A program made the translations under genes and the position numbers. A DNA stretch of 64,000 bases from Girardia tigrina. Lineage: Eukaryota; Platyhelminthes; Tricladida; Dugesiidae. Position 1 is the stretch's first letter; every line of letters starts with the position of its first letter. The notes under the pieces are model-generated. The model was not told the origin of the DNA, ran no database searches, and saw nothing but the letters and a program-made list of their open reading frames with translations. The stretch covers positions 144,700-208,699 of the forward strand of contig MQRK01230279.1 in NCBI GenBank assembly GCA_001938485.1, written 5' to 3'. Shown here in pieces: positions 46,640-58,105 of the stretch.

Positions 46640-46970
46640 GTACACGGTTAGAGTGTATATATCCTTGTTGGCTCGTTTGACTAGAGTCTGCTCTCGAACT
46701 GCATGAGGTAGAGGCCGCCGAGCATTCTCAATCGTGACTTCTCCAGTGGAGCAGCGTCGTCACCATCAACAAATCGTCAGGCCAACAGCAGTGATGGGTG
46801 TCGACAGTGTTCTTCTCGCGACTTGACTGCCCGAGTGAGAGAGTGTCAGAGACGGAGTGAAGATCGATAAAAGGGGTACGATAAAATTGTAATTTTGTTC
46901 CCAACGACCCTCACTTCACCCCCGGCTCCGGGGTGTCGCGGCCGCGCTGCGCTCGCTCTTCTTACAGGTT
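46640..46970. promoter_or_regulatory. GC-rich island, possible promoter or foreign segment
   Basis: It stands out sharply from AT-rich flanks. It ends with a hairpin at 46917-46935 (CACCCC...GGGGTG) and GTCGCGGCCGCGCTGCGCTC. The sequence TCTTCTTACAG at its right edge resembles a 3' splice site on the plus strand. No coding region or known RNA was recognised. A host promoter or first exon is possible; so is part of an unrecognised repeat. Confidence 0.3.
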
Positions 46971-46974
46971 TAGA

Positions 46975-48145
46975 CTAAATTACAAATTATAAGAAAATTT
47001 TTACTCCATGTTGAATAATAATTTTATACTTAATTCTCTAATTCCAATAAAGGGATTATATATAATTGCTTTTATTAGTTTAATATTTTAATAGTTTCTA
47101 TAGCTTTATCATAATACCAAAAGTATCAAAAAGTTTTTTCCAAACATAGAAAGGTAAAAATTAACATACAACGAAGTAATTTGACTATAGAGTGAAAGAG
47201 CAAAGACGGCTTATCGCCTCCTTGGCGCCACATAGTCGAATAAATCTCCTTCGACCAGGGCTGTGTTAAGAAAGCGTGTATAATTTTCAGTAAATATTTT
47301 TTTCGAAATATCTAATTTTTAATTCATTTTAACAAATCATTTCTATAAAGGACAAATAACGGATTTATTTTCTAATTATTGAATTTAGGATACAAGAATT
47401 GTGCAGTAATTAAAATTAATGGAAATAAATTATATTTAACTTTTAAATAAAATCCATTAAAATATTTAATAGAGTTCCTACAAGGAAAATTTATTGATTT
47501 TAATTTATTTACTTTAATTGTTATTATAAATTCAATAAAGATATTCTCATTTTCTAATTTTAGAGATAAAAAAGTACAAAATCTATCCATTAAAACATAC
47601 CCGATTCCATTTAATTTCATGAAAGTTAATTAAATTTATTAATTTCAGTTTGAAATTGATAAATTACAAATAATATTTGTTTTAATGTTTCATGAATTAA
47701 AATTATTTCTGATTTTTATCTCAATTAAACTTTTATTTATTATTTTTTATAAATAAATTTTTGGTAATTTTTTATTATTGTAATAATAATTTAAGTTGTT
47801 CAGAGATAATATAATATTTTAAAAGGGTTTAGATATTTGATTCAAGGTTTTCGTCCTGGAAATCGGTATTTAATAAGTAAAATATTTCAATATAACTTTT
47901 AACATGTTAAAACATATGTATTTGATTCTAAAAAAAGAAATATATAAGTATAAGTATTTGAGAAAAAAACTGTTGTGATTTTTATAGTATTAAACACTTT
48001 TTTTAATTTTCTGTTAAAAATTGAAGGGGTCGTTGTAAATGAGAAGTGTAAATAATATATTTTTAGTTGGTATCGATCAATTAGGCAAAACTTGCTGGTC
48101 TTTCTGACCTTTCAGAGTAGACTCTAACCCTGGATTGGGGATTAC
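46975..48145. other. AT-rich stretch without recognised feature
   Basis: No supported gene. A moderately GC-rich patch at 47190-47270 (GACGGCTTATCGCCTCCTTG) is unassigned. Confidence 0.4.
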
Positions 48146-48151
48146 TGGTGG

Positions 48152-48680
48152 TGTGAGGAATATTTTAAATTTGGTATGTTGAAATTGGTTTGTTGAATTT
48201 TGTATGTTGAGTTTAGTATTTGGAAATGTGTTTCTCCCACCCAGATGGAAAATTGATATTTTGGATGTTCACGATAGATAATTATTCAAATAATTTGCAT
48301 TTTAAAGTGCAGCATAAGATATTTAAAAACATTAAAAATATTAAATCTTTTAAAATTTTCATATTAAAATTTAAAAAAAATAAATAATTTTAACTAAGTT
48401 TTGAATTAAATAAATGTTCCTTCTTTCAATAAAATATTTTTTAAATAAAATTAATATGTAAATAAAATTGATACTAAAATTACCAAATTTGAACTGTAAA
48501 AATAAAATCTGAAAATAATAAAAAATTTGTTCGAATAATTGTTTATTAACAAACATTAACAAAAAAATTATCAATTTAGAAAGATGTCGAATGACGAGAG
48601 TTTTGCTGAGAATTGTCCAAAAGACAATTCTGACTGTATTGAAAATAAAAGTTTGAAAACCCATGTTGGTGTTCTTAATA
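48152..48680 (+). mobile_element. solo LTR-like repeat, copy 2 (fossil)
   Basis: It starts TGTGAGGAATATTTTAAATT and ends GTTCTTAATA, and matches the copy at 39618 along its length. GTGG lies on both sides (48148-48151 and 48682-48685). The hairpin near the end has 9-bp arms, AGAATTGTC and GACAATTCT (48609-48617, 48623-48631). Confidence 0.65.
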
Positions 48681-48844
48681 AGTGGTATTAAATTAATGAT
48701 GAACTAATTGCAAGTTATTCTAATAAGAAATGAATAAGCTAATTCAAAGAACTGCTTTCTATATGACATTTGCATTACAGGAAGAGTCAGAAAGAGATCA
48801 GGAAATGAATTCTTACATTCTGCATAAGAGTGGAAACAAGACTA

Positions 48845-48960
48845 ATTTTCGGGGCGTTGAGTGTAAATGGCCCCAATTCAAGTTAATTAAATATATATAA
48901 TGTTAAGTCAATCAAAGTTTATTAATTTCGACGGTTTAACTGTCATCGTCAGAGCAAATG
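48845..48960 (-). repeat. Penelope-like 3' terminal fragment
   Basis: The minus strand has CTGACGA (complement of 48946-48952), a short hairpin with GAC/GTC arms, and GAAA (complement of 48926-48929). About 50 bases on is a terminal inverted pair GGGGC/GCCCC (48851-48855, 48870-48874). The layout equals that of the coding Penelope copies, but no endonuclease sequence is recognisable beside it, so it may be a different family. Confidence 0.45.
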
Positions 48961-48969
48961 ATTTTTCAA

Positions 48970-50680
48970 ATTAAATTTACTTATCTAGTGCAGTTAAAAT
49001 AAATACACTTTGATTGCCTTGAAAATTTTTTATTTGATAAATTGCCAATTCTATTTAAATTTATTCACAATTAATTAAAAATATTTTGTTTTTTAAATAC
49101 TGTTAAATCAAATGGAACTAGTATAGATAATGCAAATATATTAATCAGAGAAAAAAAATCATTTCACTTTTATCATAAATTTTGAATTATTTAGGGATTC
49201 AACTCGCTTGTCTTCTGATATATTGATAGTACAGAACAATATTAACGAAACAAAAATAACAGTCTTAAAATATACTCTTTTTTTAAAAAAAAGTAAAGTC
49301 GATTGTATATTACATTCCATTTGTGTAGGATTTTCTATGACCTGCTCAATCCAAAATGTAGTGTCGAATAAGTAAATATTAAGTCCTTCTAACACTGCTA
49401 TGGATGATACTAATGTACTAAGGAAATAAACACGATAGTCAGAATTGAAAAATATTTTACGCTTAATTACTATGAAGAACTAAGTTTTTTTTTCAAATTT
49501 TTTACAATCTTTAAAATATTTTTTGAAAATTTATTCCCAGAAATGTAAGAAGTAATTTAATGCAAAATATTTAATTTGTAAGAATTAAAAGGAAGTAATA
49601 GCCTTTATATATTCATTAGAATATATACAATATCAAATAATTGATATGAAAAATAAAGTACATAAATAATATCGTAGAAATCAAACTTAATAATTTAACA
49701 TTTTAATAAATTAAAAGTTAAAATTACTTTTTATAAAATATCATTATTGTTTATGAAAACAAATTTGTTTAATTTTAATCAACACCTCTTTATCTTAATT
49801 TCTTTATTTTTCTAGTCATATCATATTTTGAAAATACTTTTTTAAATATGTCTATAAAATTAATTTTAATAATGTTGTTCACAGAAGTCAATCATAAATA
49901 TTCTGATTTACAAATGCTATTTTAGATTAAAAAATTCCATTAGGAACATTTAAAATTCACATTTAAAAATATTTTTAACCGTTTTAATAGAAATATTTTA
50001 CAAATTATTTTATCTCTTTTGATTTATATAGCGAAACAAGAATAAAAATGTGATAAAAGGTAATTTAATGAAAAAACGAATAGTTTCGTTCATAACAGTA
50101 TATTTTTTGAAATATAATCAATGAATTTAAATTTATTTCATATGCTAAATTATCGATTAAATGATTTATTACATTTCAAAGTACATAATTGGGAATTAAT
50201 TTCTTTGATTTTTAATAGATAATTAAAATTAAAGTTATTTTTTTAAATATTTCAAAACCATTTCAAGTAAATTGATTGTATGATATACTGATGACAAAAA
50301 GTAAATTAATAATAATGAATAACTCAAAAAATAGTAGTCAACTAAATTTGCATCAATCAAATGGCTAACAATTTCAAATTTTTGAAAAATTGGTTAAGGG
50401 ACATGTTCAACCGAAACTGGATGTACAGTACCACTTCTGAGTGCACTAGAATTGGTTTAGAGCCTTATTTAATAAGAGGTCTTACAATTTATTACAGAAT
50501 TTTGGTTTAATTTAAAGTTATTTTAGACTTTTTCATCTTAGATAGCAAAATGTTTTTGTGAACTACATTTTTCAAAAATTAATCAGTAATACAATGTTAT
50601 TTTTGATATTAACCTTAAAGTTTGAAAATTAAGAAAAAGAGTCAAATTAAGCTATAATGAATTAGGTATGAAGTAAATTA
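48970..50680. other. AT-rich stretch without recognised feature
   Basis: No gene or element end supported. Confidence 0.5.
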
Positions 50681-50689
50681 CATGACAAG

Positions 50690-51780
50690 CTCTGATAAAG
50701 AAATTAGAAGCATTACCCAATATGTGCACGAGAACAGTACTAGACATCGACAAAAGAGAGAAAATCAGGATGGAGACAATTAGTATTGGACTTAGTCACC
50801 CAATGGACATCGTTGCCAGAAGACGGCTCCTGTTCCATGTTCCTCTGGCATCCGAGAAGGTCAGGAATGCGTACAAAGAATACTCTCAGGTACAATAGAG
50901 AGCGACTCAAAGATTGGAGGACGGAAAAAGCAAAAACTATCGGAATGCCTGCGAGTCGATGTGAAATGGCTGTTCGGAGAAACCGCCAGTCTCGACAGTG
51001 TTATTACTCTGCTATAGATTAATGCTCAACTCCGAATGCGATACAGACTCGATTATTTAATTCGCAATGCGAACACAATAGGAAAGAATACCACAGACTT
51101 GCCAAAACTAATCAATCCAAGGATGAATACAGTTCGTTGCCATCTCGAGAACTGTAACAAAGGATTTGCAGAGCAAAAAGGACTGAATCGTCATATTCGT
51201 GAGGATCACCAGAAAATTATACCGGACGCTGAAAAGAAAGCATATCAGTGTCAATATTGCTCAAAAAGCTACTACACTCAGGGGTGGTTAATAATGCATT
51301 ATCGGAATGATCATTCATCAGCAAACATTCCAGAAGAAACAGTTACCAATACTCAAAAGAAACGTCGCAAACCGCAGAAAGAAAGCAACATCAGAGAAAA
51401 TGAAGACTTACCAACAAGTAACAGCACATTTCAGGTACCAACCGTCGGTGCGAGCAAATCAACTGTTCCCCAAGAAGCGATCTCCTCAGAAGTACTGAGT
51501 TTCCGTCTAACAGACCAAACAGCAAAAGAAAACTCCAGATATCCCTTCGCTGGCTGCTCCAAGTTCACGGGATCGGCCAAAGCAATGTTAACCCATGGAA
51601 CATCCTACCTTCGTTGTTCGTTTCTCACTGTGGGACCAAAGAGAACTCGTAAGCGGAAGGCTCACGACCCCATAGGAGGCCTATCGGGGGCTGCTAGATT
51701 CTTTTGTTGAGTGGACCCTCTAAAGAGCCTACGGCTCAATACCATTAGAAAGAGATAGGAGGCCCACATGACAATTGTTG
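50690..51780 (+). mobile_element. LINE copy C, 3' part with C2H2 tail
   Basis: A 5'-truncated copy of the LINE family at 13.9-18.3 kb. The first 350 bp carry the end of the thumb or connector region (LEALPNMCTRTVLDIDKREK, HPMDIVARRRLLFHVPLASE) with frame changes. The C-terminal finger region and the 3' tail (CTCTAAAGAGCCTACGGCTC, AATACCATT, GGAGGC) follow. It is more GC-rich than its surroundings. Confidence 0.8.
51036..51710 (+). CDS. LINE C-terminal region with C2H2 zinc fingers
   Basis: An open stretch of 224 residues. Residues about 34-58 form one C2H2 finger (CHLENCNKGFAEQKGLNRHI, then His), and about 71-92 form a second (CQYCSKSYYTQGWLIMHYRN, then His). A linker rich in Lys and Ser follows. 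A third, imperfect finger comes last (PFAGCSKFTGSAKAMLTHG), then the family's last residues AHDPIGGLSGAARFF. Copy B has the first finger (18.2 kb) and copy A the last (14.1 kb), so the layout is a family feature. C-terminal fingers in LINEs are thought to bind nucleic acid; which target is unknown here. The apparent start codon is probably internal, because the frame belongs to a longer broken ORF. Confidence 0.75.
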   Translation: MRYRLDYLIRNANTIGKNTTDLPKLINPRMNTVRCHLENCNKGFAEQKGLNRHIREDHQKIIPDAEKKAYQCQYCSKSYYTQGWLIMHYRNDHSSANIPEETVTNTQKKRRKPQKESNIRENEDLPTSNSTFQVPTVGASKSTVPQEAISSEVLSFRLTDQTAKENSRYPFAGCSKFTGSAKAMLTHGTSYLRCSFLTVGPKRTRKRKAHDPIGGLSGAARFFC

Positions 51781-51789
51781 TATTTCAGT

Positions 51790-52960
51790 CATGTTTCTGA
51801 TTAAATGAAATTAATTAATTATTTTGAAAGAGGCCATAGTCATTTTTCAATTATTATCAGTTGGTGGTGGTTACGTATGTAATTTCCAGTTATTTATCAA
51901 TAAAGCATACCAGGTTACTTATTTTTCGAGTAGATTCGATAATTATGCACACAATTTTTCAGAGTATGTATATTTTTATTGCATTGAAACACTTAAACAT
52001 AAATATCTCAATTTAAATATAAATTGACTTAGGTCACTCAATATAAGCGGTTCATTTATTAAGCTTTTAGAAGGGGCTCAATTGAGTTTCTCAAATTCAA
52101 AATGTAAGAAAAAATAATACATTCAAATTTCAAATTAACTGAAAATTTATTCTGAGACTTTAGATTTTATTATAAGTTGGTTATTTTAGTTTCATATTTT
52201 ATAATTTAAAATATTTTCAATAATCTTTAAGGAACAATGTATTTAACTTATTCTCAACTTTAGTTAATGCCAAAGTACGTTTTGTGATTGTAAAACATCC
52301 GTATTTTTATCTCAAATTAGAATTTTTAAATAAAATTTTAGTTTAACTGATCATTATTAAAAGTTTCAAATCTAATAAATTTTCAATCAATTCGTGTATT
52401 TATTTTAAAGATTTGAAGCAGAGAATATTTTATTTTATAGAGAATATAATATTTTTATTAAGACTATTTTATTTTGTCGAACAATTTTTCTAAAGTCCCG
52501 ATTTTTTTAAGATACAAATTTTATTAAATAATATTGTTAATAAACCACTTAGCCAGGAGTAAGTGGTCTTAACAAATAATAATAAGGAATAGTATAAATG
52601 AACAAATAAAAACCGTTATTAGGCAAATTTATATTAATCGACAAATTATTCAACTGAAGGTTGAAAAGAAGAATACAAATTATTCATAAAACAGGTGTGT
52701 GAATAGGAAAAGTATAAAGAAAGTAATTACTTTTAATTCGATTATTAAGTTTCGGATTAATCAGGATTTTTCTGAGTTTGTTTGGATTGATGAAAATTAT
52801 TTTAATTCTTTGGTGGGATTTAATATTTGGGATTATCATAGTAGGAAAATAAATTCGAAATCATCTTATATTGATTGATATAAAAATTCTTCCAACGAAC
52901 TTTCTTCGAACTTTTATTTATAAAAAATATTTCAATATTCAATTATTCAATTAAATATTT
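51790..52960. other. AT-rich stretch without recognised feature
   Basis: The open frame at 51824-52027 has no recognisable motif. Nothing else is supported. Confidence 0.45.
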
Positions 52961-52966
52961 GCTATA

Positions 52967-54309
52967 CGAGGGGTGTCCCAAAAGTTCACGGACTGAGAGA
53001 ATATGGCGTGGTCATGTGTGTGCGTGACTGTAACGCGCGGTGTGTGTACGATGACATGATGGGGGAACCAACCAATTGTAATTGAGGTGAACTCTCATTG
53101 GCTGCCCTTCGGCATGTGTGTGACATACAATGTATTATTTTGTCATTTTTCTCTCTTGTAGTTAGTATGGAAAAGGCAGTGAAATCTCAACGAGCAATCA
53201 TCTATTTCCTCTGGAAGGAAGACACCCCCACTGCAGATATTGTGCACCGTTTACACCGCGTCTTTGGTGGGAAGAACGGCTGTCTTTAAGTGGGTGCAAC
53301 AATTCCGGGCAGGGCGTCAATCATTGGAGGATGATGAACGCAGTGGGCGACCAACAACTTCCGGATGTCAAGAAAATGTGAAAGTTATCGAGGAAGTCAT
53401 TATTTGCGACAGATGTCTCACTATCCGTGAGATAGCAGCTATTACAGGCGTTTCTAAAAGTCGGGTGCACCGCATCATGTCAGAGGAGCTGCATATCAGG
53501 AAACTGACAGCCAGGCGGGTGCCGCGCCTCCTCAACAACGACCAGAAGGCTAATCAAAAGTCTGCTTGTCAAGAACTGATGCAATTGGTTCATGATTTCG
53601 GTGAGGCGTTGTGGTCACGGATGGCGACAGTGGACAAAACGTGGCTCCTGTTTTATGTTCCTGAAACCAAGGAGCAGTCCCATCAATGGTGCCGCACAGA
53701 TGACAGACCCCTTTAAAGGAGAAGACCGTCCTTTCAGCCGGGAAGGTAATGGTTACAGTACTTTGAGACTGTGATGGGATAATTCACATTGATTACCTGC
53801 TAAAGGGGTCACCATAAACAGCGCATACTACACGAACCTGCTCGACAAAGATCTGCGCAAAGCTCTCAAGAACAAACAGCGGGGAAAGTGGTCATCCATC
53901 CCATTATTGCAACAGGACAACGCACGTCCCAATACAGCGAAGTTGACTGTCAGTACCGTGCAACGATTGGGCTAGACACTTTTGCCTCACCCCCCATATT
54001 CACCGGACCTCGCGCCGAATGATTATCACCTTTTCTCGGCATTGAAGAAACCCCTTCGAGGACATCATTTCGCGAATTTTGATGAAGTGAAAACAGCAGT
54101 CAGTGCGTGGATTGCGGAGACACCGCGTATTTTCTTCGATAATGGTATTAGGAAGTGGACACAGAGATGGAAAAAGTGTGTGAAACTGAATGGTGATTAT
54201 ATTGAAAAGTTCGATAGCGATTCTGATGAGGATTGATCAATTTTTTTAACTGGAATAAACTTTTTGAATTTGTTACTTATCAGTCCGCGAACTTTTGGGA
54301 CACCCCTCG
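52967..54309 (+). mobile_element. mariner element with both ends
   Basis: The left end begins CGAGGGGTGTCCCAAAAGTT. The right end read inward is CGAGGGGTGTCCCAAAAGTT as well, then CGCGGACTGA against CACGGACTGA on the left. TA duplications lie at 52965-52966 and 54310-54311. It is 1343 bp long and holds one transposase pseudogene. Its base composition is noticeably less AT-rich than the flanks, suggesting a fairly recent arrival. Confidence 0.92.
53167..54236 (+). pseudogene. mariner transposase, inactive
   Basis: The start MEKAVKSQRAIIYFLWKEDT (53167) opens a first helix-turn-helix. After a frame change near 53275 the second part (53240-53716) has AVFKWVQQFRAGRQSLEDDE and RSGRPTTSG, a helix-turn-helix (LTIREIAAITGVSKSRVHRI), the linker RRVPRLL, and VDKTWLLFY. 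In that last block the first catalytic residue is still Asp, although the usual block is VDETW. The last part has LLQQDNARPNTAK with the second Asp and HPPYSPDLAPNDYHLF with the third, 34 residues apart. A stop lies between them near 53972. The C terminus is acidic (EKFDSDSDED) and reaches the normal end. About three lesions; otherwise full length. Confidence 0.88.
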
Positions 54310-54351
54310 TACTTAAACTACGATATATTTTAAAGATTTTAATTTAAAATA

Positions 54352-55635
54352 CGCCAAAACTTCCAATAATCCCCCTGAGAGATTATTCTATTTTTTAAAA
54401 AAAGGGAAAAACAAGGGTATTATTAGAAAATTTTAAAAATCAAAATGTTTATTGAAAAAATCAAATTTATTCATGAATTTCTGAATAGCTAAATTCCAAA
54501 TAGTCCTCACCATCAAGAACTTGACGATTTATATTTATTTATTTATATATTCTACCAGATTTGGTACACTCACAAGTATCAGATTGAAACCATTTAGCAA
54601 TTTGGCATACAGACAGTCTTTAAATGATTTAAACCAAAAGGCAAACGGCCTAGGATTATAAAAAACAAAATCTTTCTTTTTTGCAAATGATCTTTTGCCT
54701 CTTTGGAAATTTGGGATCGAGCATTATCAAATATAAGAATTTCTTTAGGTCGTAACCATGAGTAACATGTAATCAATCGACATTTTGAACAACTTCGTGC
54801 TGATCTAGGATTTCATAGCTGTAATTTGAAAAACTTCATTTTTTGTAGAGATTGGTTCATTTTTTTTCTTTCAAAATAATAGTCTGGGAAAGTTTTCTTC
54901 TTACTGCAGATGCACCATAAATATTAATGATCCTTAATCTAGACATACCAACTGCTACAACAGGGACCTTTTTAGCACCAATTTGTTTAATTGTTTTGAA
55001 ATGATCATCTTCGATAAAGATTGTCGTTTCATCAAATCATAAATATTTTTTAACAGAATCTTGTCTTCGTTGATGAGGCATTTGAAATGAATAATAAAGC
55101 TTAATCCTCTTTTAATTACTTCATCATCATCTAAGCTACATATTATGTTAGCTTTTCCGATTGTTAACTGGTTTTTCTCTTAAGAAATTTATCCAGCCAA
55201 TTAGTTGATACCTCAAATGTTGAATGATCCAATTTCGAAGCAATCTCTTTAGCCAATTGAACAATAATTTTTCTCGATAATCTTTTACTTTATAGTCGCT
55301 CATATTGAATTTTTTTCAACTACCAAACGATCTAATTCAACACACATCATTTTTCTTCCAGTGCCGTTCAAGCAATAGCGATCTGGATCTGTACCACAAA
55401 TAGCCTCTTCGACCGCAAGCCATTTTGTCAGTGTTTTACGATCTATTTTGATTTTTTTGCTCTTTGGAGCTTGTTTTCTCCAGCCTTATAATCATTAATT
55501 GCTTCTTTATTTAAAAAATTTTCAGCGCGGGGATTTATTAAAAGTGGAGGATTATTCTCTAGAAAACATTTGATCAGAATTAACAACTTTACTGGAAGAT
55601 TATTAGAAAATGGGGGATTATTATAAGTTTTAGAG
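54352..55635 (-). mobile_element. pogo-like element with both ends
   Basis: Inverted ends are CGCCAAAACTTCCAATAATC on the left and CTCTAAAACTTATAATAATC read inward on the right, both followed by CCCC. TA lies at 54350-54351 and 55636-55637. The length is 1284 bp with one transposase on the minus strand. It starts only 42 bp after the mariner at 52967-54309. Confidence 0.8.
54560..55520 (-). pseudogene. pogo-like transposase, inactive
   Basis: The N-terminal pieces read KIDRKTLTKWLAVEEAICGT, CVELDRLVVEK and STFEVSTNWLDKFLKRK. This resembles the CENP-B/Tc5-type helix-turn-helix pair that binds the ends. The core has FDETTIFIEDDHFKTIKQIG with the first Asp (DET as in pogo relatives), then AKKVPVVAVGMSRLRIINIY, then a block with a second Asp (KEILIFDNARSQISKEAKDH) at 54594-54776. 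The expected third acidic residue falls in a decayed segment near 54640. Multiple frameshifts and stops occur, so it is not functional. Confidence 0.7.
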
Positions 55636-55639
55636 TATT

Positions 55640-56800
55640 TAAATTATATAATTGCATGTTTGAATAATCTAAATATTTGAAAGAGTCTAAATATCATCCA
55701 CCATCTTCTATAAAAAAACATACAAGCTTCAATTCGAAAATATTCCTCACACTCATTTAAAAAATATTAAATTTTCTTGGATATGACTAATTAAAAACTA
55801 AATTAAAAAACCTAGATGAGTACAATTTATGATAGAAAAATAAATCATGTTTTTTATTGTTATTTCAGTTTATGTTATCTTCAATATTAGAACTTATTAT
55901 GTATAATTTAAAACAAATTTTCATATCCCTTTCTTTACACACTTTCATCATTGGTATTTTCGATTTTCCTTTTTTAAAAATCGATATTCATTTATTTAGT
56001 TAAATCTTTTTATTCATTTTAAAATTTTATAAAATTATTATAATTGTATTACACAAAATTATTTTAAATTAATATTCTAAAATGTGTTTATATTTCTTTT
56101 ATGTGAAATTTCTTTAAACATTTATTCAAGTTTTAGGATTTTTGAATTATTCATTTTTAGTGTTTTTTAAATATCTTTTTTAATTTTTATTCTTTCATGT
56201 CACTGTTTTTATAAAATACACGTTAGTTTTTTTGTGATATTAAATTATTTTTCTAATGTTTATTTTTTGAAAAACTTTGAATTATAAATACTTTATTTAT
56301 TGTAATTTTAAATAGCCCTTTTTCTTACATATTTATACATGATCTTCGAATTTTCGAATTTTGTTTTTTGGATTTTTAAAATTACAATATTAAATCGAAT
56401 TTTCTAAATAAATTATTTGGAGAGATAAAGTTTTAACTAACTCATCATGTTTATAATTCAATACACTCAACACCTAAAATTAAAATGTCTAAATATTTTT
56501 TTTGGAATTATTTAGATAATACTATCTTGAGATCTTTAGACAAAGTAATAAAAGTAAAATTCTGAATGTGAACCAAATAAAATATTGACAAAAGTATAAA
56601 ATGTCAATTGAATCTCTTATCAGTTGGAGAATCTTGTCAAATCTAAAACAAATACCCATTAATAAAATTTGTCTGATTCTTTCGAATATTCAATTCTATT
56701 ATAGAATAGAATTTCTATAATGGTTTCATTTTCGACCATTTTGTTTAATTAATTAAATCTATTACATCTAGTTACGTGAGAAACATACCCTGGGGTCCAC
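55640..56800. other. AT-rich stretch without recognised feature
   Basis: No gene or element end supported. Confidence 0.5.
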
Positions 56801-56814
56801 AATAAAAAAAATTA

Positions 56815-56837
56815 AATAATTATGGCCTACCCTGTAT
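56815..56837. repeat. single transposon-like end
   Basis: AATTATGGCCTACCCTG next to TA resembles the terminal repeats at 8761 and 25625 (read inward CAGGGTAGGCCATAATT). No partner end was found, so this is only a relic or chance. Confidence 0.3.
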
Positions 56838-57066
56838 AAATATCAATTACGTATATAATTGTACTTGAACATGTCGATACTAAGAATCTTATTTTATCTC
56901 TCCTTTGCAGTTATTAACAACATCAATTATTATTACAAATAGAATTACAGTAGAATTCGGTTAATAGCACAACCCTCCGGACCTGAAAAAGTTTGCTATT
57001 AACCGAGAAAGATTGTTTGAATACCACTTCATTAATAAAAAACAGTAAGTGTAATAACATACATAC

Positions 57067-57562
57067 TGTGAGGAATATTTTAAATTGTTTGAATGTGTAA
57101 ATGTAGTGATGCTGTAGGTTGATTTAAGTATGTTGAATTTAGAATGGTGATTCTCCCACCCAGATGGAAATTGGTATTTTTTTATTTAAATTTAAAGTGA
57201 TTGACTATTCGAACATAATTAAAATAATCATTTTATAAGTTAATATTTTTAATTTTCAATTAAAATTAAGTTTATTATTTTTTGGTAAAATTTAAATTAA
57301 ATGTATTTTTAATAATTTGATGACATTTTTATTATTTTGGGATTTATTGAGAACTGGTAAAATTTATTATTTTTAATTAATATTAATTAATATATTTTAA
57401 AAAAATAACTTAGAAAAATTGTTCGAATAATCATGATTGAAAGAGAAATAAGAAAACCAATTAGAACGATGGCAAACGATGAAAGACTTTCTGAGAGTCA
57501 TAATGACTCTAAATGTGATTGTAATAAAAATTCAAACGACACTTGTCTAAATGTTCTTAATA
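57067..57562 (+). mobile_element. solo LTR-like repeat, copy 3 (fossil)
   Basis: It starts TGTGAGGAATATTTTAAATT and ends TGTTCTTAATA. CATAC lies on both sides (57062-57066 and 57563-57567). It is the most diverged of the three copies. Its terminal hairpin has different arms, AGAGTCA and TGACTCT (57494-57500, 57504-57510), yet still pairs. Confidence 0.65.
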
Positions 57563-57608
57563 CATACATAACAACATGTATAGTAAAGTACAATATGAAA
57601 TTACAATT

Positions 57609-58105
57609 TTACAAAATAATGGTTTGTTTCATTTTCCTCAAACAGATTTTTGTGACAAAATCGTCAAGACCATCAATTTGGTTTTCTTGTATTATATTTC
57701 TGCTCTCTTTGCTATGCAAAAATAAACGTATTTTAGCCAAATAGCCTTTTACTTCTATTGCAGTAGGAACTGAGGTAGGAACAATAAGATGCTCGTCTTC
57801 TTTAGATTCATTCTCGTTCACTTTACTTCGGATTTCATCGATAATGGCTTCCTCTGTAAATTCAGTTGTTGTTGTGATTTCTGAATCAATTTTCACGTAG
57901 TCATCAAAGGCCATTCTAGAAATGTGCAGTCGATCTTATTCGTTTTCTCCTTCATGTTCATATGTAGACGCGTTACCTAGATTGTGATGCTCAAGAGACG
58001 ACAGTGTGAAGCCAAGATGAGAAAAGCAATTGGAAATCGTGGATGATTTAACCTCATTCCAAGCTCGTCTCAACAAATTAATGGCATCTAAAAGATCAAA
58101 GCTGA
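57609..58105 (-). pseudogene. Tigger/pogo-like transposase C-terminal fragment
   Basis: The minus strand reads LLDAINLLRRAWNEVKSSTI, then SNCFSHLGF. This is the conserved block after the catalytic core of pogo/Tigger/CENP-B transposases (D-A-I, A-W, V, T-I-x-N-C-F-x-x-A-G-F). A stop follows near 57940. The acidic tail is next (MAFDDYVKIDSEITTTTEFT, EEAIIDEIRSKVNENESKED), and the frame ends with KICLRKMKQTII, matching the K-Q-T-T-I ending of the family. The DDE core is absent. Confidence 0.7.

Larger units (their letters stand above)
56948..58105 (-). mobile_element. Tigger/pogo-like element, 3' part, with nested solo LTR
   Basis: The 3' end CAGTAGAATTCGGTTAATAG directly follows TA (56946-56947), the form of pogo/Tigger ends. 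A perfect 12-bp inverted repeat (56958-56969 and 56994-57005) is subterminal. The transposase C terminus begins at 57609. A solo LTR (57067-57562) sits between them and so inserted later. Beyond 58105 the sequence switches to a LINE, and the rest of the element is missing. Confidence 0.65.

Noticed and set aside
46860-46970. Viral terminal hairpin or vector sequence
   Set aside because: The GC-rich words are only loosely similar to known terminal repeats or plasmid origins. Flanks are normal for the region.
47372-47620. Minus-strand 82-residue open frame
   Set aside because: Low-complexity Ile/Asn/Phe-rich composition expected by chance in AT-rich DNA; no motif.
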